A stretch of 64,000 bases of DNA from Paenibacillus baekrokdamisoli (GTDB lineage: Bacteria > Bacillota > Bacilli > Paenibacillales > Paenibacillaceae). The notes under the pieces are model-generated. The model saw only the letters and a list, made by a program, of their open reading frames with translations, was not told where the DNA came from and did no database searches. The position numbers and the translations under genes are program-made. The stretch is taken from contig NZ_AP019308.1 in assembly GCF_003945345.1 (NCBI RefSeq), forward strand, positions 5,942,501 through 6,006,500, written 5' to 3'. How positions within the stretch are numbered: position 1 is the first letter of the stretch; the number at the start of each line of letters is the position of its first letter. Shown one piece after another: positions 53,900 to 63,542 of the stretch.

Positions 53900-55573
53900 C
53901 ATGACTTATGCAGTTCATTCCAATCGTTGGAAAACGATCAATAGTCATAGAAATGTAAACTAAAACCCGGAAAATCCCTTGACTTTTTGGAATCACCCCG
54001 ATAATCACGAAGAATACCTTTTCTACTGGGTATACCTTCGAGATAATAGGTGATTTTCGTGAAACAAACCCTTGAAAATCCACGATTTCGTAAGCTTTCA
54101 CAAGGCGAATGCGCGGGAGCGCCGGTCTTGCGATCACTTTGGGAAAAGTTCGACTTTTCTTTGCTCTTGATGCAAGCTGGGATATTCAAACGAAGCGGAG
54201 CTCCTTCATGGATGCTTTGCTTTATGTACATCATCGGATTGATCTCTGGATGCTCATCGGTTGTACAAATGAGCGAACTGGCTGGGAAAGATGCTCTACT
54301 TGAACTCATGTTTAAACCCTACAAACTCGCACAATACACGCTCAGCCGGTTCTTCACAGTTCCCCATGCATGGCTGACGTTTGGGAAAAAACGGGTTGCC
54401 AGGCTTCAGGAAGAACGGGAAACCGCGCTTCAAGAAGGCGATATTATTAATCTCGACGATACACATAGCGCCCATCCCTATGCAAAGAAACTGCCATTCC
54501 TGTGCTGGCTCAGGGACTCTTCATCCAAATCCTATAGCTGGTGCATGAACCTCGTTGTCCTTCAGGCCGTGCTCCGAAACGGACTCGAATATCCGTTGTT
54601 CTACCGCGTTTGGCGCAAAATGTCTGACGAGGAAACCGGCTTGACCAAGTTTGATTTAGCCAGACAAATGCTGCTCATGCTTCGCGAGTCGGTCACTTGC
54701 CGCCTCTGGGTAGCGATGGACCGATGGTATTTATGCAAAGACTTTTTCGTTTTCTTGCAAGAGCATTCCTTTGACTGGGTAACTAAAGCTAAGCGCAATA
54801 CTGCACTGCATCGAAAGATTACAGTCCCCGGACGTCGTGATCGGTATGTACCTGTTACGGCGCGACAGCTTATTCAGGATACATACAAGCGCTTATCTAC
54901 ATCCAGCAAGAAGGGAATCTTCGCCATTTCAGTATCTGATATTTATATGAAAATACCTTATCTTGCTGAAGGGCGGAAAGGGCAACTTGTAACGAAACAA
55001 CGCTTCGTTCCCCTTGCTGCCGTTGTCGCTATGCGGCTTAAAGAAGACGAGGAAAGCGTTGATGTGAAGGAAGATTCACCAGATGAACCGGCAACCTACA
55101 AAGGAGCCTACTTGATCATTAGCAACCGACATGATGCGCCAGATAAGGCGCTTGAAGTGTACGGAAAGCGTTGGCGTATAGAGGTGTTTTTCCGCGCGGC
55201 CAAACAAGAACTTGGCTTTGAAAAGTGCCACTCTACATCCGAAGCACATCAGCACGCGCACATGGAGTTACTTTTTGCTGCGGAGACGCTACTTGCCTAT
55301 GCGTTATGGCAAGTAAACAAAGAAAAAACGAGTGATGAGAGCCACACCCACGGCGAAATGGTTCGCGGTCTCTTCCACACTCGTTGCCAGGTTCGCACAA
55401 GAAACCACAAGGGTTTAAAGCGAATCTACATCGATTTTGACATAGAGGCACGCCGTTTTGCAAGCCTTATTTCCGCATATTGGCCCAAAAATCTCTCCAT
55501 GACCATGTGGCCGGTGCATTCAAGCATAGATTCTCACAATTACCGATTAATCTCATGAACTGCATAAGTCATG
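53900..55573 (+). mobile_element. IS4-family insertion sequence
   Basis: About 1674 bp with 19-bp terminal inverted repeats (CATGACTTATGCAGTTCAT at 53900-53918 and its complement at 55555-55573). AATAAT at 53894-53899 and 55574-55579 is the likely target duplication; it becomes TGAATAAT (8 bp) if the right end is set 2 bases in. It sits between genes and breaks none. One transposase gene fills it. Confidence 0.9.
54059..55558 (+). CDS. IS4-family transposase
   Basis: A 499-residue DDE transposase. An N-terminal helical part (KLSQGECAGAPVLRSLWEKF) is followed by the RNase-H-like core. The first catalytic aspartate is in NLDDTHSAHP, the second in VAMDRWYLCKDF, and the Y-(2)-R-(3)-E-(6)-K motif around YGKRWRIEVFFRAAKQELG carries the glutamate. 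The beta-strand insertion usual for IS4 lies between the second D and E. GTG 54059 with AGGTGA 5 bases before is preferred over GTG 54050. Full length and in frame, so it may be active. Confidence 0.93.
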   Translation: MKQTLENPRFRKLSQGECAGAPVLRSLWEKFDFSLLLMQAGIFKRSGAPSWMLCFMYIIGLISGCSSVVQMSELAGKDALLELMFKPYKLAQYTLSRFFTVPHAWLTFGKKRVARLQEERETALQEGDIINLDDTHSAHPYAKKLPFLCWLRDSSSKSYSWCMNLVVLQAVLRNGLEYPLFYRVWRKMSDEETGLTKFDLARQMLLMLRESVTCRLWVAMDRWYLCKDFFVFLQEHSFDWVTKAKRNTALHRKITVPGRRDRYVPVTARQLIQDTYKRLSTSSKKGIFAISVSDIYMKIPYLAEGRKGQLVTKQRFVPLAAVVAMRLKEDEESVDVKEDSPDEPATYKGAYLIISNRHDAPDKALEVYGKRWRIEVFFRAAKQELGFEKCHSTSEAHQHAHMELLFAAETLLAYALWQVNKEKTSDESHTHGEMVRGLFHTRCQVRTRNHKGLKRIYIDFDIEARRFASLISAYWPKNLSMTMWPVHSSIDSHNYRLIS

Positions 55574-55579
55574 AATAAT

Positions 55580-55793
55580 AAGTATATTAAGTTATTTATC
55601 AATTAATTAGAAAATATAACCAATAAAGTTTAAATATATAATATAATATTTTGTTAAAGGTTTTAAACTTTTAGAAGGGATTTGGCGAAATAAGGCGAAT
55701 ACTAGCACATATTAACTCTAATCACTGCAATGGGTATGCGTTCTTATTCGTCTATCGATTGGCAGTAAAAGGTGATCGTGGTGAGCATGCAAA
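55580..55793. other. AT-rich gap after the IS4 element
   Basis: Very AT-rich at 55580-55680, with no gene. It probably holds the promoter of the following regulator, but no clear -35/-10 pair stands out. Confidence 0.4.
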
Positions 55794-57611
55794 ATGAAGC
55801 AAAATGATAAATTATCGACACAGCAGGATATTCAGCTAATGGAAATATTAGCGTTGGAACAGATAATCTTGGATGGTCATATGCCTTCAATGGAGCAACT
55901 TTTTGTTGTTCCTGCGGAGATAAGAATGAAATCTCCCTTACTGCTTCGCGCAGAATGCGAGAATGGACTGCTGGATGGTCGGCTGCTCGAAACTCAGCAG
56001 CTGCTGGAAGCTGCACTGAAGGGCTTCGCTGCCCAAGCTGACGAAGCCTCCATGCTTGCTATGATGGGAATGCTCGGCTTACTTTATGAGCAGGTGGGCG
56101 ATCGGCAAGAATCGCAGCCATTATTAGCGCTGCTTTGGCAAGAGTGGAGCCGAACGCCAGAATATTGCAGCGGGTTTGTTCCTTGGGCATTAGCAAGAGC
56201 TATAGCCAACGGCAGCCTGAAACCGGGTGAGCTTGAAGCTGCTGGTGCTGAAGAGCTTTTCCAAGAGGCGGCTGAGCGGTTCCGGCAGGAAAGAAAACCG
56301 CTTTGGGCAGGTTTTGTTCTACTGGACCGACTACTTTTTAATCCTGATCGTCTGCAATCTAATGATCCGGATTGGCAGCTATGGCTGAACTGGCTCAACC
56401 GACATCTAGGAGAACAACCCTATGGCAAAGCCTTATGCGAGGTATTGATGAGTCCACACCCAAGCATCGAAGCCTATGAAGCACTGCCCCTGCGATACTC
56501 CTATTTATGTAAAGCCATTTTAATGGATGTAGGTGAAGAGACGGTACCGTCTTCACTTGCTGGAGATATTGAAGTCCAATTCTATGCGTCATCTTCCAAG
56601 ATAAAGCGTTTACTTGACAGCGATAATATTGAAGAAGCGGCTCATCTTCTTGAGATGCTCAAGCGTTATCATAAACGAGTTTCTACGCCAGGAACCGTTC
56701 GAGTTCTGCTTATGCTGCAGAAGAATTACGCAGCGCTGACTGGACAATCATCATTGAAGGTAGAAACGATAGCAACCCCGATGCCTGCAAGCAGCGCGGA
56801 TAAAGAAACACGCCAAAATCAGAAGGAAGCTCCACCTAGTGCCGTGCATGCACACACAGGATTTCCCGCAGAGAAGTGGCAGGTCAAGCTAATCAACGGT
56901 ATCCGGTTCATAACAGCGAACGATACCATTGTAGAACCCGTTTGGAAGCGACGAAAAGCAGGTGAGCTCTTAGTCTATTTACTGCTTCAGCCGAATTATA
57001 AATCGAACCGTGAAGAGGTGGTTGAGCGGGTTTTCGGAGAAGGAGAGCCCTCCAAGCGCTCCAACCAGCTTTATGTAACCCTGCATGACCTACGTCATTC
57101 CTTGAAAGAACTTGGAATGTCGGAAGATCTCGTTTATGCCAAGCGCGGCCTTATCGGGATTGAGGAGCATCATTTCACAAGCGTTGATGCCGAGACCTAT
57201 TTAACGCTCTCTAGAGTTGGTGACCAGCTTTGGATGGATGATAGGGAGGCGGCGTGCCGCCTTTACGAAGAGGCGATGCCCCTATACGGCCAACTAGGCA
57301 AGGAGCTTCCTCATGCTGATTGGCTGGAGCGTGTAAAGGAACAGCTTTTGGATCGACAGACCGTTATGCTTAAACGGCTTGCGGTGTACGATATGGAGAT
57401 TCATAACGAAGTACGGGCGGAACAGCGTCTTACGGATTGGATTTCCTTGCGACCTGATCAGGAGGACGCCTATGAAACTTTGATTCGACATTGTTTGAAC
57501 CTCGGACGCAGGTCTGAGGCAATCGGTTGGTATAGACGGTTGGAAAAGATGTGTCTGGAAGAGCGGGGTATTGAACCACTTGAGGAAATTAGGCTGTTGA
57601 TATGGAAATAA
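55794..57611 (+). CDS. Transcriptional regulator with winged-helix and BTAD domains
   Basis: A 605-residue protein. Residues 1 to about 330 are helical and TPR-like. A variable Gln/Ala/Ser linker follows (about 335-355). Then comes an OmpR-type winged helix (VKLINGIRFIT, RRKAGELLVYLLLQPN, SNQLYVTLHDLRHSLKELG) and a C-terminal BTAD domain (about 460-605) with tetratricopeptide helices (CRLYEEAMPLYGQL, AYETLIRHCLNLGRRSEAIGWYRRLEK). The BTAD/winged-helix unit is that of SARP activators and large response regulators, but no receiver domain is present. GGTGAG lies 8 bases before the ATG. Its last 10 bases overlap the phosphatase gene, so both are co-translated. Target genes are unknown. Confidence 0.85.
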   Translation: MKQNDKLSTQQDIQLMEILALEQIILDGHMPSMEQLFVVPAEIRMKSPLLLRAECENGLLDGRLLETQQLLEAALKGFAAQADEASMLAMMGMLGLLYEQVGDRQESQPLLALLWQEWSRTPEYCSGFVPWALARAIANGSLKPGELEAAGAEELFQEAAERFRQERKPLWAGFVLLDRLLFNPDRLQSNDPDWQLWLNWLNRHLGEQPYGKALCEVLMSPHPSIEAYEALPLRYSYLCKAILMDVGEETVPSSLAGDIEVQFYASSSKIKRLLDSDNIEEAAHLLEMLKRYHKRVSTPGTVRVLLMLQKNYAALTGQSSLKVETIATPMPASSADKETRQNQKEAPPSAVHAHTGFPAEKWQVKLINGIRFITANDTIVEPVWKRRKAGELLVYLLLQPNYKSNREEVVERVFGEGEPSKRSNQLYVTLHDLRHSLKELGMSEDLVYAKRGLIGIEEHHFTSVDAETYLTLSRVGDQLWMDDREAACRLYEEAMPLYGQLGKELPHADWLERVKEQLLDRQTVMLKRLAVYDMEIHNEVRAEQRLTDWISLRPDQEDAYETLIRHCLNLGRRSEAIGWYRRLEKMCLEERGIEPLEEIRLLIWK

Positions 57612-59740
57612 ATGAGCAATCGCTGCAAGCTCCGTTATTTATCAGACGAAATGTGATGAATCGACTGCTTGTGGTGTACACGTTATCTTTTCTTGTAGGT
57701 ATATGTGTTATGCGTCTGGAGCACGTGTATATTGCCGATTTCACTTTTCAGGATGTGCTGACTTTCCGTTTTCCTGCCATCATATTAGGTTCAGTTCTAC
57801 TACTTCTTATGCTCTTGCTGTTCTCTTATTGGCGGCTCGATCCTGTTAGGACCCTGCTCAAGAACGGCCAATCTGAAGGAGATAGCTATATAGCTTTGAA
57901 ACGCATTTTTCGATTGCCCTACGAGCTCTTAATTGTGCTGCTTACGCTGGGCTTCCTCCTATCGATAGGTGTTCATTTCATGGATGTCTGGAAGGCTGAG
58001 CCGAGGGACTGGCCGTTATTACTTGGAACAGTGGCAGGGGAGCAGAGCGCGATACTGAGTGTGGCCATTTTTGTATTCATATCCGTTCGTTGGCTTTTTC
58101 GGCCCCTTATTCTGCAGCTTAAGCCCTTGGCAGGTGATTTCTCCAAACGAGCTTCGATTGCGCAGCCGCTGCTTGTTACGTATGCGGGCACCTTTCTTGC
58201 TGCGATTCTGAATTTATTTGAGCTGGCGATACTGGAAACGGATCAGAATCGAACGATCAATCCGTATAAATTCGCTAGTATCGCTGGGTTCTATTTTATA
58301 ATGGGTTTCTGTCTTTTCTTCTATGTCACTTTGCAATTCAGGCATGAGCTGCGTGGTCTCATTCGGAATATTCACAGCTTAGTTGGTACTCGGAAGCAGC
58401 TTAGCGGTACGATGCCTGTTATCTCGCATGATGAGGTCGGTGAGCTTGCAGTGGCGCTCAATGAACTGCAAGGCAGGGTAAACCGTGATTATGAATCATT
58501 TGAGAAAGAACTGAAGCTCGCTTATAACGTACAGCAGAAGCTTCTTCCGCCTGGTGATCTGACCATTGGCTCTTATCGAATTACCGCGCGCTGTCAGCCT
58601 TATCGTGAGGTAGGCGGGGATTTTTTTGACGTCGTGTCACTCAGTCCCAGTCGTTTTGCCGTTATGATCGGAGATGTCTCTGGAAAAGGAATGCCTGCCG
58701 CATTGCTCATGTCCGCGCAGCTGCTGCTCTTTCGCTCTGAAATAAGAAGGAATGGCAGTCCGGGGGAAGTACTAGCTCGGATGAATCGGCAGCTGTGCGA
58801 AGCGATGGGTGAAGAGGGCTCCGTCTCCATTGGTGTAGGTGTCATTGATCTATCAGCAGACACGGTGCTTTACGCCAGTGCAGGTCATCTCTCTCCTTAT
58901 ATCGTGACTAAAAATGGAAGCTTTACAGCCGTCGATTGCAGCTCGCTTCCCATTGGATTTGATGCGGAGGCCCAATATGAGGAGAAATGCTTGCAGCTTG
59001 CCTCGGGAGATCGATTCGTGCTTTATACAGATGGTTTAATTGAAGCAGAAGACGATAGCGGTAGGATGTATAGCTTTGAAGGACTCGAAGCGGAGCTGGC
59101 CACTTGGGAAGAAACCGTTGATATGGCGCAGTTGGTTGATGACTGGCTCTTGCGGATGGATGAGCGCTGTGGACCAGGAAATGATGATCGGACGGTGGTT
59201 ATACTGGAGCTCGCTGGTGAATATCGAAGTGCAATGTCGAAGCTTGATGTCGCTGTATCCACCTCGGAACAGCCTCATGCTGCTGCTTTTTTCCAGAATC
59301 AATTTATGTCACGGGAATGGACATTCCGAAGTAAATTAGGAGAAGAACGTCAGGTAGCTTTGCAGCTTGGCAGGTGGATTGAGGAGAAGTGGCCGGAATC
59401 AACGGTACGCGATGATGTCCAGAGCGCGGTTGCCGAGGCCATGATTAATGCAATCGAGCATGGAAACAAGCTGCAGCCCAATTCTTATGTGACCGTTTTG
59501 GCTCAAATTGGGAGTATGCTATCTGTTTGCAAAATATACGACGAGGGCGGGGGGTATTTCCCACGTGTATCTCGGGATGAAGATGAAATGCTTAAGAAGC
59601 TGGAGTCCGATGATCCTCGTGGCTGGGGGCTAGTCATGATTGATTCCCTGGCTGATTATTGGGCGACGGGTCGCGATGATCGTGGATTTTATACCGAGCT
59701 GTATTTCATGCGCAAAACCAAATCTTTCGAGGATGAGTGA
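57602..59740 (+). CDS. Membrane PP2C phosphatase fused to an RsbW-like kinase domain
   Basis: A 712-residue protein with about six transmembrane helices (residues 20-245), a HAMP-like linker and short coiled coil (about 245-310). A SpoIIE/RsbU-type PP2C phosphatase (about 318-535) carries metal motifs EVGGDFFD (336-343), GDVSGKGMPAA (357-367) and the C-terminal GNDDRTVV. A HATPase_c domain of the RsbW/SpoIIAB kind (about 575-700) has the N-box EAMINAIEHGNK and the G-box segment DPRGWGLVMI. Phosphatase and kinase for a STAS protein are thus in one polypeptide, sensing through the membrane part. The substrate is very likely the STAS protein encoded 22 bases downstream. No sigma factor lies nearby. 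Confidence 0.9.
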   Translation: MEINEQSLQAPLFIRRNVMNRLLVVYTLSFLVGICVMRLEHVYIADFTFQDVLTFRFPAIILGSVLLLLMLLLFSYWRLDPVRTLLKNGQSEGDSYIALKRIFRLPYELLIVLLTLGFLLSIGVHFMDVWKAEPRDWPLLLGTVAGEQSAILSVAIFVFISVRWLFRPLILQLKPLAGDFSKRASIAQPLLVTYAGTFLAAILNLFELAILETDQNRTINPYKFASIAGFYFIMGFCLFFYVTLQFRHELRGLIRNIHSLVGTRKQLSGTMPVISHDEVGELAVALNELQGRVNRDYESFEKELKLAYNVQQKLLPPGDLTIGSYRITARCQPYREVGGDFFDVVSLSPSRFAVMIGDVSGKGMPAALLMSAQLLLFRSEIRRNGSPGEVLARMNRQLCEAMGEEGSVSIGVGVIDLSADTVLYASAGHLSPYIVTKNGSFTAVDCSSLPIGFDAEAQYEEKCLQLASGDRFVLYTDGLIEAEDDSGRMYSFEGLEAELATWEETVDMAQLVDDWLLRMDERCGPGNDDRTVVILELAGEYRSAMSKLDVAVSTSEQPHAAAFFQNQFMSREWTFRSKLGEERQVALQLGRWIEEKWPESTVRDDVQSAVAEAMINAIEHGNKLQPNSYVTVLAQIGSMLSVCKIYDEGGGYFPRVSRDEDEMLKKLESDDPRGWGLVMIDSLADYWATGRDDRGFYTELYFMRKTKSFEDE

Positions 59741-59762
59741 TAAGTGAGAGGAGTGGTAGCTG

Positions 59763-60128
59763 ATGGAACAACCATTTTCACTGGAAACAAAGCAGTTTCC
59801 CCATGGTTTGGTACTTAAATTATATGGAGAACTGACCAGATCTGCAGAGAAGGAATTAATAGGAGACTTTGCAGGAAGCAGCGATCTAGGATCAAGCATT
59901 CGCTTCCTTGCACTTGATATCTCGCAAGTTGCCTATATTAATAGTGGTGGTATGGCCTTACTGATCCGCCTTGCACGAATGGGGCGCAAAGCAGGCGCTC
60001 ATACCTTTGCTTGGGGGGTCACGCCCCACTACGAAAAGCTGTTTCGGATGGTGGGTCTAACGGAATATCTGATGCTGTATCCGAATGAATTTGCAGTCTT
60101 AGAGCGTATTGATGCATTAGAGCTTTAA
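59763..60128 (+). CDS. STAS-domain anti-sigma factor antagonist
   Basis: A 121-residue RsbV/SpoIIAA-like protein. The switch serine is Ser61 in the conserved loop SQVAYINSGGMALLIRLA; phosphorylation there prevents binding to an RsbW-type kinase. It is co-directional with the PP2C/kinase fusion and the BTAD regulator, with 22 bases separating it from the fusion, so the three form a likely partner-switching operon. GAGGAG lies about 10 bases before the ATG. Which sigma factor or effector it frees is unknown. Confidence 0.9.
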   Translation: MEQPFSLETKQFPHGLVLKLYGELTRSAEKELIGDFAGSSDLGSSIRFLALDISQVAYINSGGMALLIRLARMGRKAGAHTFAWGVTPHYEKLFRMVGLTEYLMLYPNEFAVLERIDALEL

Positions 60129-60209
60129 GAGGAATGTGATTCCATTGACATTGCTTAGGCGGTTGAATAGACTTTTTATAGGAAATGCAATCGTAGTACG
60201 GAGGTCATG

Positions 60210-60932
60210 ATGCAGCAGCAATCGGCAATTTATGGACAATGGAGACATGTATTTAAGCTGGACCCTGACCGTGAAATAAGTGATGAAGCGTTAGATGCCA
60301 TATGCATGTCGGGTACGGATGCCATTATCGTTGGCGGTTCAAGTGGCGTTCACTATGATAATACGGTAGATCTTATGTCTCGCATTCGGCGGTATGAGGT
60401 GACTTGTGCACTTGAGGTATCTAACGAAGAATCAGCGGTACCGGGATTTGATCATTATTTCATACCGCTCGTACTGAATACGGGAGATGCGGAATGGATC
60501 GCGGGCCGGCAGATTCGAGCGCTGCGGAAGTTTGGTGCATTTATACCGTGGGAGCACACGTCAGCAGAAGGTTACTTGATTTTGAATCCGGATTCCGTGG
60601 TGGCAAGGCTGACGGGTGCGCAGACAGACCTAGATGCGGATGGTGTTGGGGCACATGTGTATATGGCTGATCGGCTGATGCGATTGCCCATTGTCTATCT
60701 AGAATATAGCGGGAAGTTTGGTGATATGGAGCTTATTAAGCGTGTTGGCCGTATGCTGACAAGCGCGCAGCTTTTCTATGGCGGAGGCATTGATACAGCA
60801 GATAAAGCGAGACAAGCGGCGCGAATAGCCCATACGGTCATTGTGGGAAACATCATTTATGACAGTCTTGAAGCGGCGCTTACGACGGTACAGGCTGTAC
60901 ATGACATAGCGATAGGCCAGTTTCACGAATAA
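60210..60932 (+). CDS. pcrB: Heptaprenylglyceryl phosphate synthase PcrB
   Basis: Joins heptaprenyl diphosphate to sn-glycerol-1-phosphate, making an archaea-type ether lipid in bacilli. The protein has 240 residues of the GGGPS TIM-barrel family: HVFKLDPDREIS, GTDAIIVGGSSGV for phosphate, IPLVLNT, YLEYSGKFGD and FYGGGIDTADKA. The ATG at 60210 is chosen over 60207 because GGAGG (60200-60204) is 5 bases before the former and only 2 before the latter. As in B. subtilis it is followed by pcrA and ligA, although a terminator lies between pcrB and pcrA here. Confidence 0.96.
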   Translation: MQQQSAIYGQWRHVFKLDPDREISDEALDAICMSGTDAIIVGGSSGVHYDNTVDLMSRIRRYEVTCALEVSNEESAVPGFDHYFIPLVLNTGDAEWIAGRQIRALRKFGAFIPWEHTSAEGYLILNPDSVVARLTGAQTDLDADGVGAHVYMADRLMRLPIVYLEYSGKFGDMELIKRVGRMLTSAQLFYGGGIDTADKARQAARIAHTVIVGNIIYDSLEAALTTVQAVHDIAIGQFHE

Positions 60933-60998
60933 GAACAGAACAACACAAACGCAGAGTATCGACATAAGCGGTTTTCAGAATGAATCGAGTACGCATAC

Positions 60999-61023
60999 AC
61001 GGTTCGTTCGGAGAACCGTTTTT
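60999..61023 (+). terminator. Terminator of pcrB
   Basis: ACGGTTC/GAACCGT stem with a 7-base loop, followed by TTTT. Confidence 0.8.
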
Positions 61024-61092
61024 CATTGAATCGTTTCCTAAAATAGACATCTTATATTCTTGTGGGATTCCCTGTAAAATCGATGTTTTTAA

Positions 61093-61121
61093 TTGACACA
61101 GCAAGGCCTGATGTCTAGACT
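61093..61121 (+). promoter_or_regulatory. Sigma-A promoter of pcrA-ligA
   Basis: A perfect TTGACA (61093-61098), a 17-base spacer, then TAGACT (61116-61121), 45 bases before the pcrA start. Confidence 0.55.
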
Positions 61122-61165
61122 TAAGCTAGGCGAACAAATGCGAACAAAGGAGTTAAACCCACTCT

Positions 61166-63511
61166 ATGTTAAATGAATTTAGTATCGATCAAGCAGTAAA
61201 AAAGCTTAATCCTCCCCAGCAGGCAGCGGTTCAAGCGACGGAAGGACCTTTGCTTATAATGGCGGGAGCGGGCAGTGGTAAGACACGCGTGCTCACACAC
61301 CGCATTGCATATCTAATTGAGAAAAGACGAGTGGCGCCATGGAGCATACTGGCGATTACCTTCACGAATAAAGCTGCACGTGAGATGCAGGAGCGGGTTG
61401 GCGCATTAGTAGGCCCATCTGGACGAGATATATGGGTTTCTACTTTTCACTCCATGTGCGTCCGTATTTTGCGTAAGGATATTAATCGAATTGGATTTAC
61501 GAATAGCTTCTCTATTCTTGATTCCTCTGATCAGTTGTCTGTTATTCGCAATTGTATGAAGGATCAGAATATTGATGTGAAGAAGTTTGAGCCCAAGAGT
61601 GTGCAGGCGGCCATTGGCGCAGCGAAGAATGAATTGATCTCACCCGAGCAGTTCGAGCGCAAAATCGGTGATTATTTTGATCAAATCGTAGCCCAAGTCT
61701 ATACCTCTTATCAGAAACGGCTTAAGAGCAATAATTCACTTGATTTTGACGATTTGATTATGAAAACCATTCAATTATTTAACGATGAACCGGATGTGCT
61801 GAAGTTCTATCAGAATAAATTCCGCTATATTCATGTAGATGAGTATCAGGATACGAACCGGGCGCAGTATATGCTCTGTAACATGCTGGCGGACAATCAC
61901 CACAATATTTGTGTTGTTGGTGACAGCGATCAATCGATCTATCGCTGGCGTGGTGCGGATATTACGAATATCTTGAACTTTGAGAGTGATTATCCGGAAG
62001 CTAAGGCTATACTGCTAGAGCAGAACTATCGGTCGACGGCGAATATTCTGAATGCGGCGAACGCAGTCATCAAGCAAAATTCGGGTCGGAAGGATAAGAA
62101 GCTGTGGACGGATCAAGGTGAAGGCGAGACGATAACGATCCATCAGGCGGATTCCGAGCATGAGGAAGGTTATTTTGTAACGGGTAAAATTCGTGAGCAT
62201 GTGTCTAAGGGCCGCAAGTTCAGCGATCATGCGATTCTTTATCGCGCGAATGCGCAATCAAGGGTAATAGAGGAAACGCTCATTAAATCTGATATTCCGT
62301 ATCAAATTGTTGGCGGCGTCAAATTCTATGATCGAAAAGAGATTAAAGATTTACTTGCCTATTTGCGTCTCCTATCCAATCCAGACGATGATATATGTTT
62401 CGAACGCATTGTTAATGTTCCTAAACGGGGAATAGGTGACACGACCGTTGCCAAGCTATCAGGAGAAGCGGGGCTGCGCGGCATTTCAATCTTTGCACTG
62501 CTTGAGCAGCTTGATTGGCTGGAACTGTCTGGCCGCGCTCGAACTGCACTCAGGGAATTCCACGATATGATCGACAATTTAACGCGGATGGTCGAATATT
62601 TATCTGTAACGGAGCTTACGGAGAAAATTCTTGAGCTGAGCGGTTATCGGGATGAGCTGAAGCGTGAGAATACGCTGGAATCGAAGGCTCGGCTTGAGAA
62701 TATTGATGAGTTTTTGTCCGTAACGCAAGAATTTGAGAAGCGTAATGAAGATAAAACACTTCTTAGCTTTCTAACGGATCTTGCTCTTATTGCGGATATT
62801 GATTCTATGGGTAAGGATGAGCCTGAAGAAGGCATTAAGGATGCGGTTGTGCTCATGACCATGCACAGCGCCAAAGGTCTCGAATTCCCAGTCGTCTTTA
62901 TCATCGGAATGGAGGAGGGTCTATTCCCTCACAGCCGGACGCTGATGGATAACGATGAGCTAGAGGAAGAACGTCGTCTGGCCTACGTTGGCATTACAAG
63001 AGCAGAAAAGCAGCTCTATATGACCTGTGCAAGGTCACGTACCTTATATGGTCGCACCAGTATGAACATGCCATCGCGGTTTCTTAAGGAAGTACCGGAT
63101 GAGCTTAAGACAGAAGCGACTCGGGAAGGCTTTGGATATCGCGGAGGATCAGGAACAGCCGCTGGCAATCGACCAGGATTCAGCGGACAGTCGCCTATCG
63201 GCGCAGGCAGACCAGCTATTGGCTTTGGAGCTAAGGGGGCTGCAGGACCGATAACTGGAGGTAGGAGCAGCAGTGGAGTCCAGGTTAGCACACCACTGGA
63301 TGCCGCCAAAGCAGCTGGAGCTGCAGCGGGTGGAGGAGAAGCTAGCAAAGACTTTACTGCAGGTGACAAAGTTTCGCATGCGAAGTGGGGGATAGGCACC
63401 GTAGTTTCCGTACGCGGTGCTAATAATGATAAGGAACTGCAAATTGCGTTTCCAGCTCCAGTAGGACTTAAAAAGCTGCTTGCCAGCTTTGCACCAATAA
63501 CGAAAGTATAA
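61166..63511 (+). CDS. pcrA: DNA helicase PcrA (UvrD family)
   Basis: A 3'-to-5' superfamily 1 helicase for repair, replication restart and removal of RecA filaments. The protein has 781 residues: Walker A AGAGSGKT at 33-40, motif II VDEYQDTNRAQY, motif III GDSDQSIYRWRGAD, motif IV EQNYRST and motif VI GITRAEKQLYM. The C-terminal tail is a Gly/Ala-rich linker (about 670-725) followed by a Tudor-like KVSHAKWGIGTVVSVRG that contacts RNA polymerase in homologues. ATG 61166 follows AAAGGAG. The ligA gene begins 31 bases after its stop. Confidence 0.98.
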   Translation: MLNEFSIDQAVKKLNPPQQAAVQATEGPLLIMAGAGSGKTRVLTHRIAYLIEKRRVAPWSILAITFTNKAAREMQERVGALVGPSGRDIWVSTFHSMCVRILRKDINRIGFTNSFSILDSSDQLSVIRNCMKDQNIDVKKFEPKSVQAAIGAAKNELISPEQFERKIGDYFDQIVAQVYTSYQKRLKSNNSLDFDDLIMKTIQLFNDEPDVLKFYQNKFRYIHVDEYQDTNRAQYMLCNMLADNHHNICVVGDSDQSIYRWRGADITNILNFESDYPEAKAILLEQNYRSTANILNAANAVIKQNSGRKDKKLWTDQGEGETITIHQADSEHEEGYFVTGKIREHVSKGRKFSDHAILYRANAQSRVIEETLIKSDIPYQIVGGVKFYDRKEIKDLLAYLRLLSNPDDDICFERIVNVPKRGIGDTTVAKLSGEAGLRGISIFALLEQLDWLELSGRARTALREFHDMIDNLTRMVEYLSVTELTEKILELSGYRDELKRENTLESKARLENIDEFLSVTQEFEKRNEDKTLLSFLTDLALIADIDSMGKDEPEEGIKDAVVLMTMHSAKGLEFPVVFIIGMEEGLFPHSRTLMDNDELEEERRLAYVGITRAEKQLYMTCARSRTLYGRTSMNMPSRFLKEVPDELKTEATREGFGYRGGSGTAAGNRPGFSGQSPIGAGRPAIGFGAKGAAGPITGGRSSSGVQVSTPLDAAKAAGAAAGGGEASKDFTAGDKVSHAKWGIGTVVSVRGANNDKELQIAFPAPVGLKKLLASFAPITKV

Positions 63512-63542
63512 GTGACGTGAGTGAGAGAGGAAGAGTGGCCCA

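Noticed and set aside
61128..61150. LexA box before pcrA at the direct repeat GCGAACAAAT
   Set aside because: The two GAAC units are direct, not inverted; the required GTTC half is missing.
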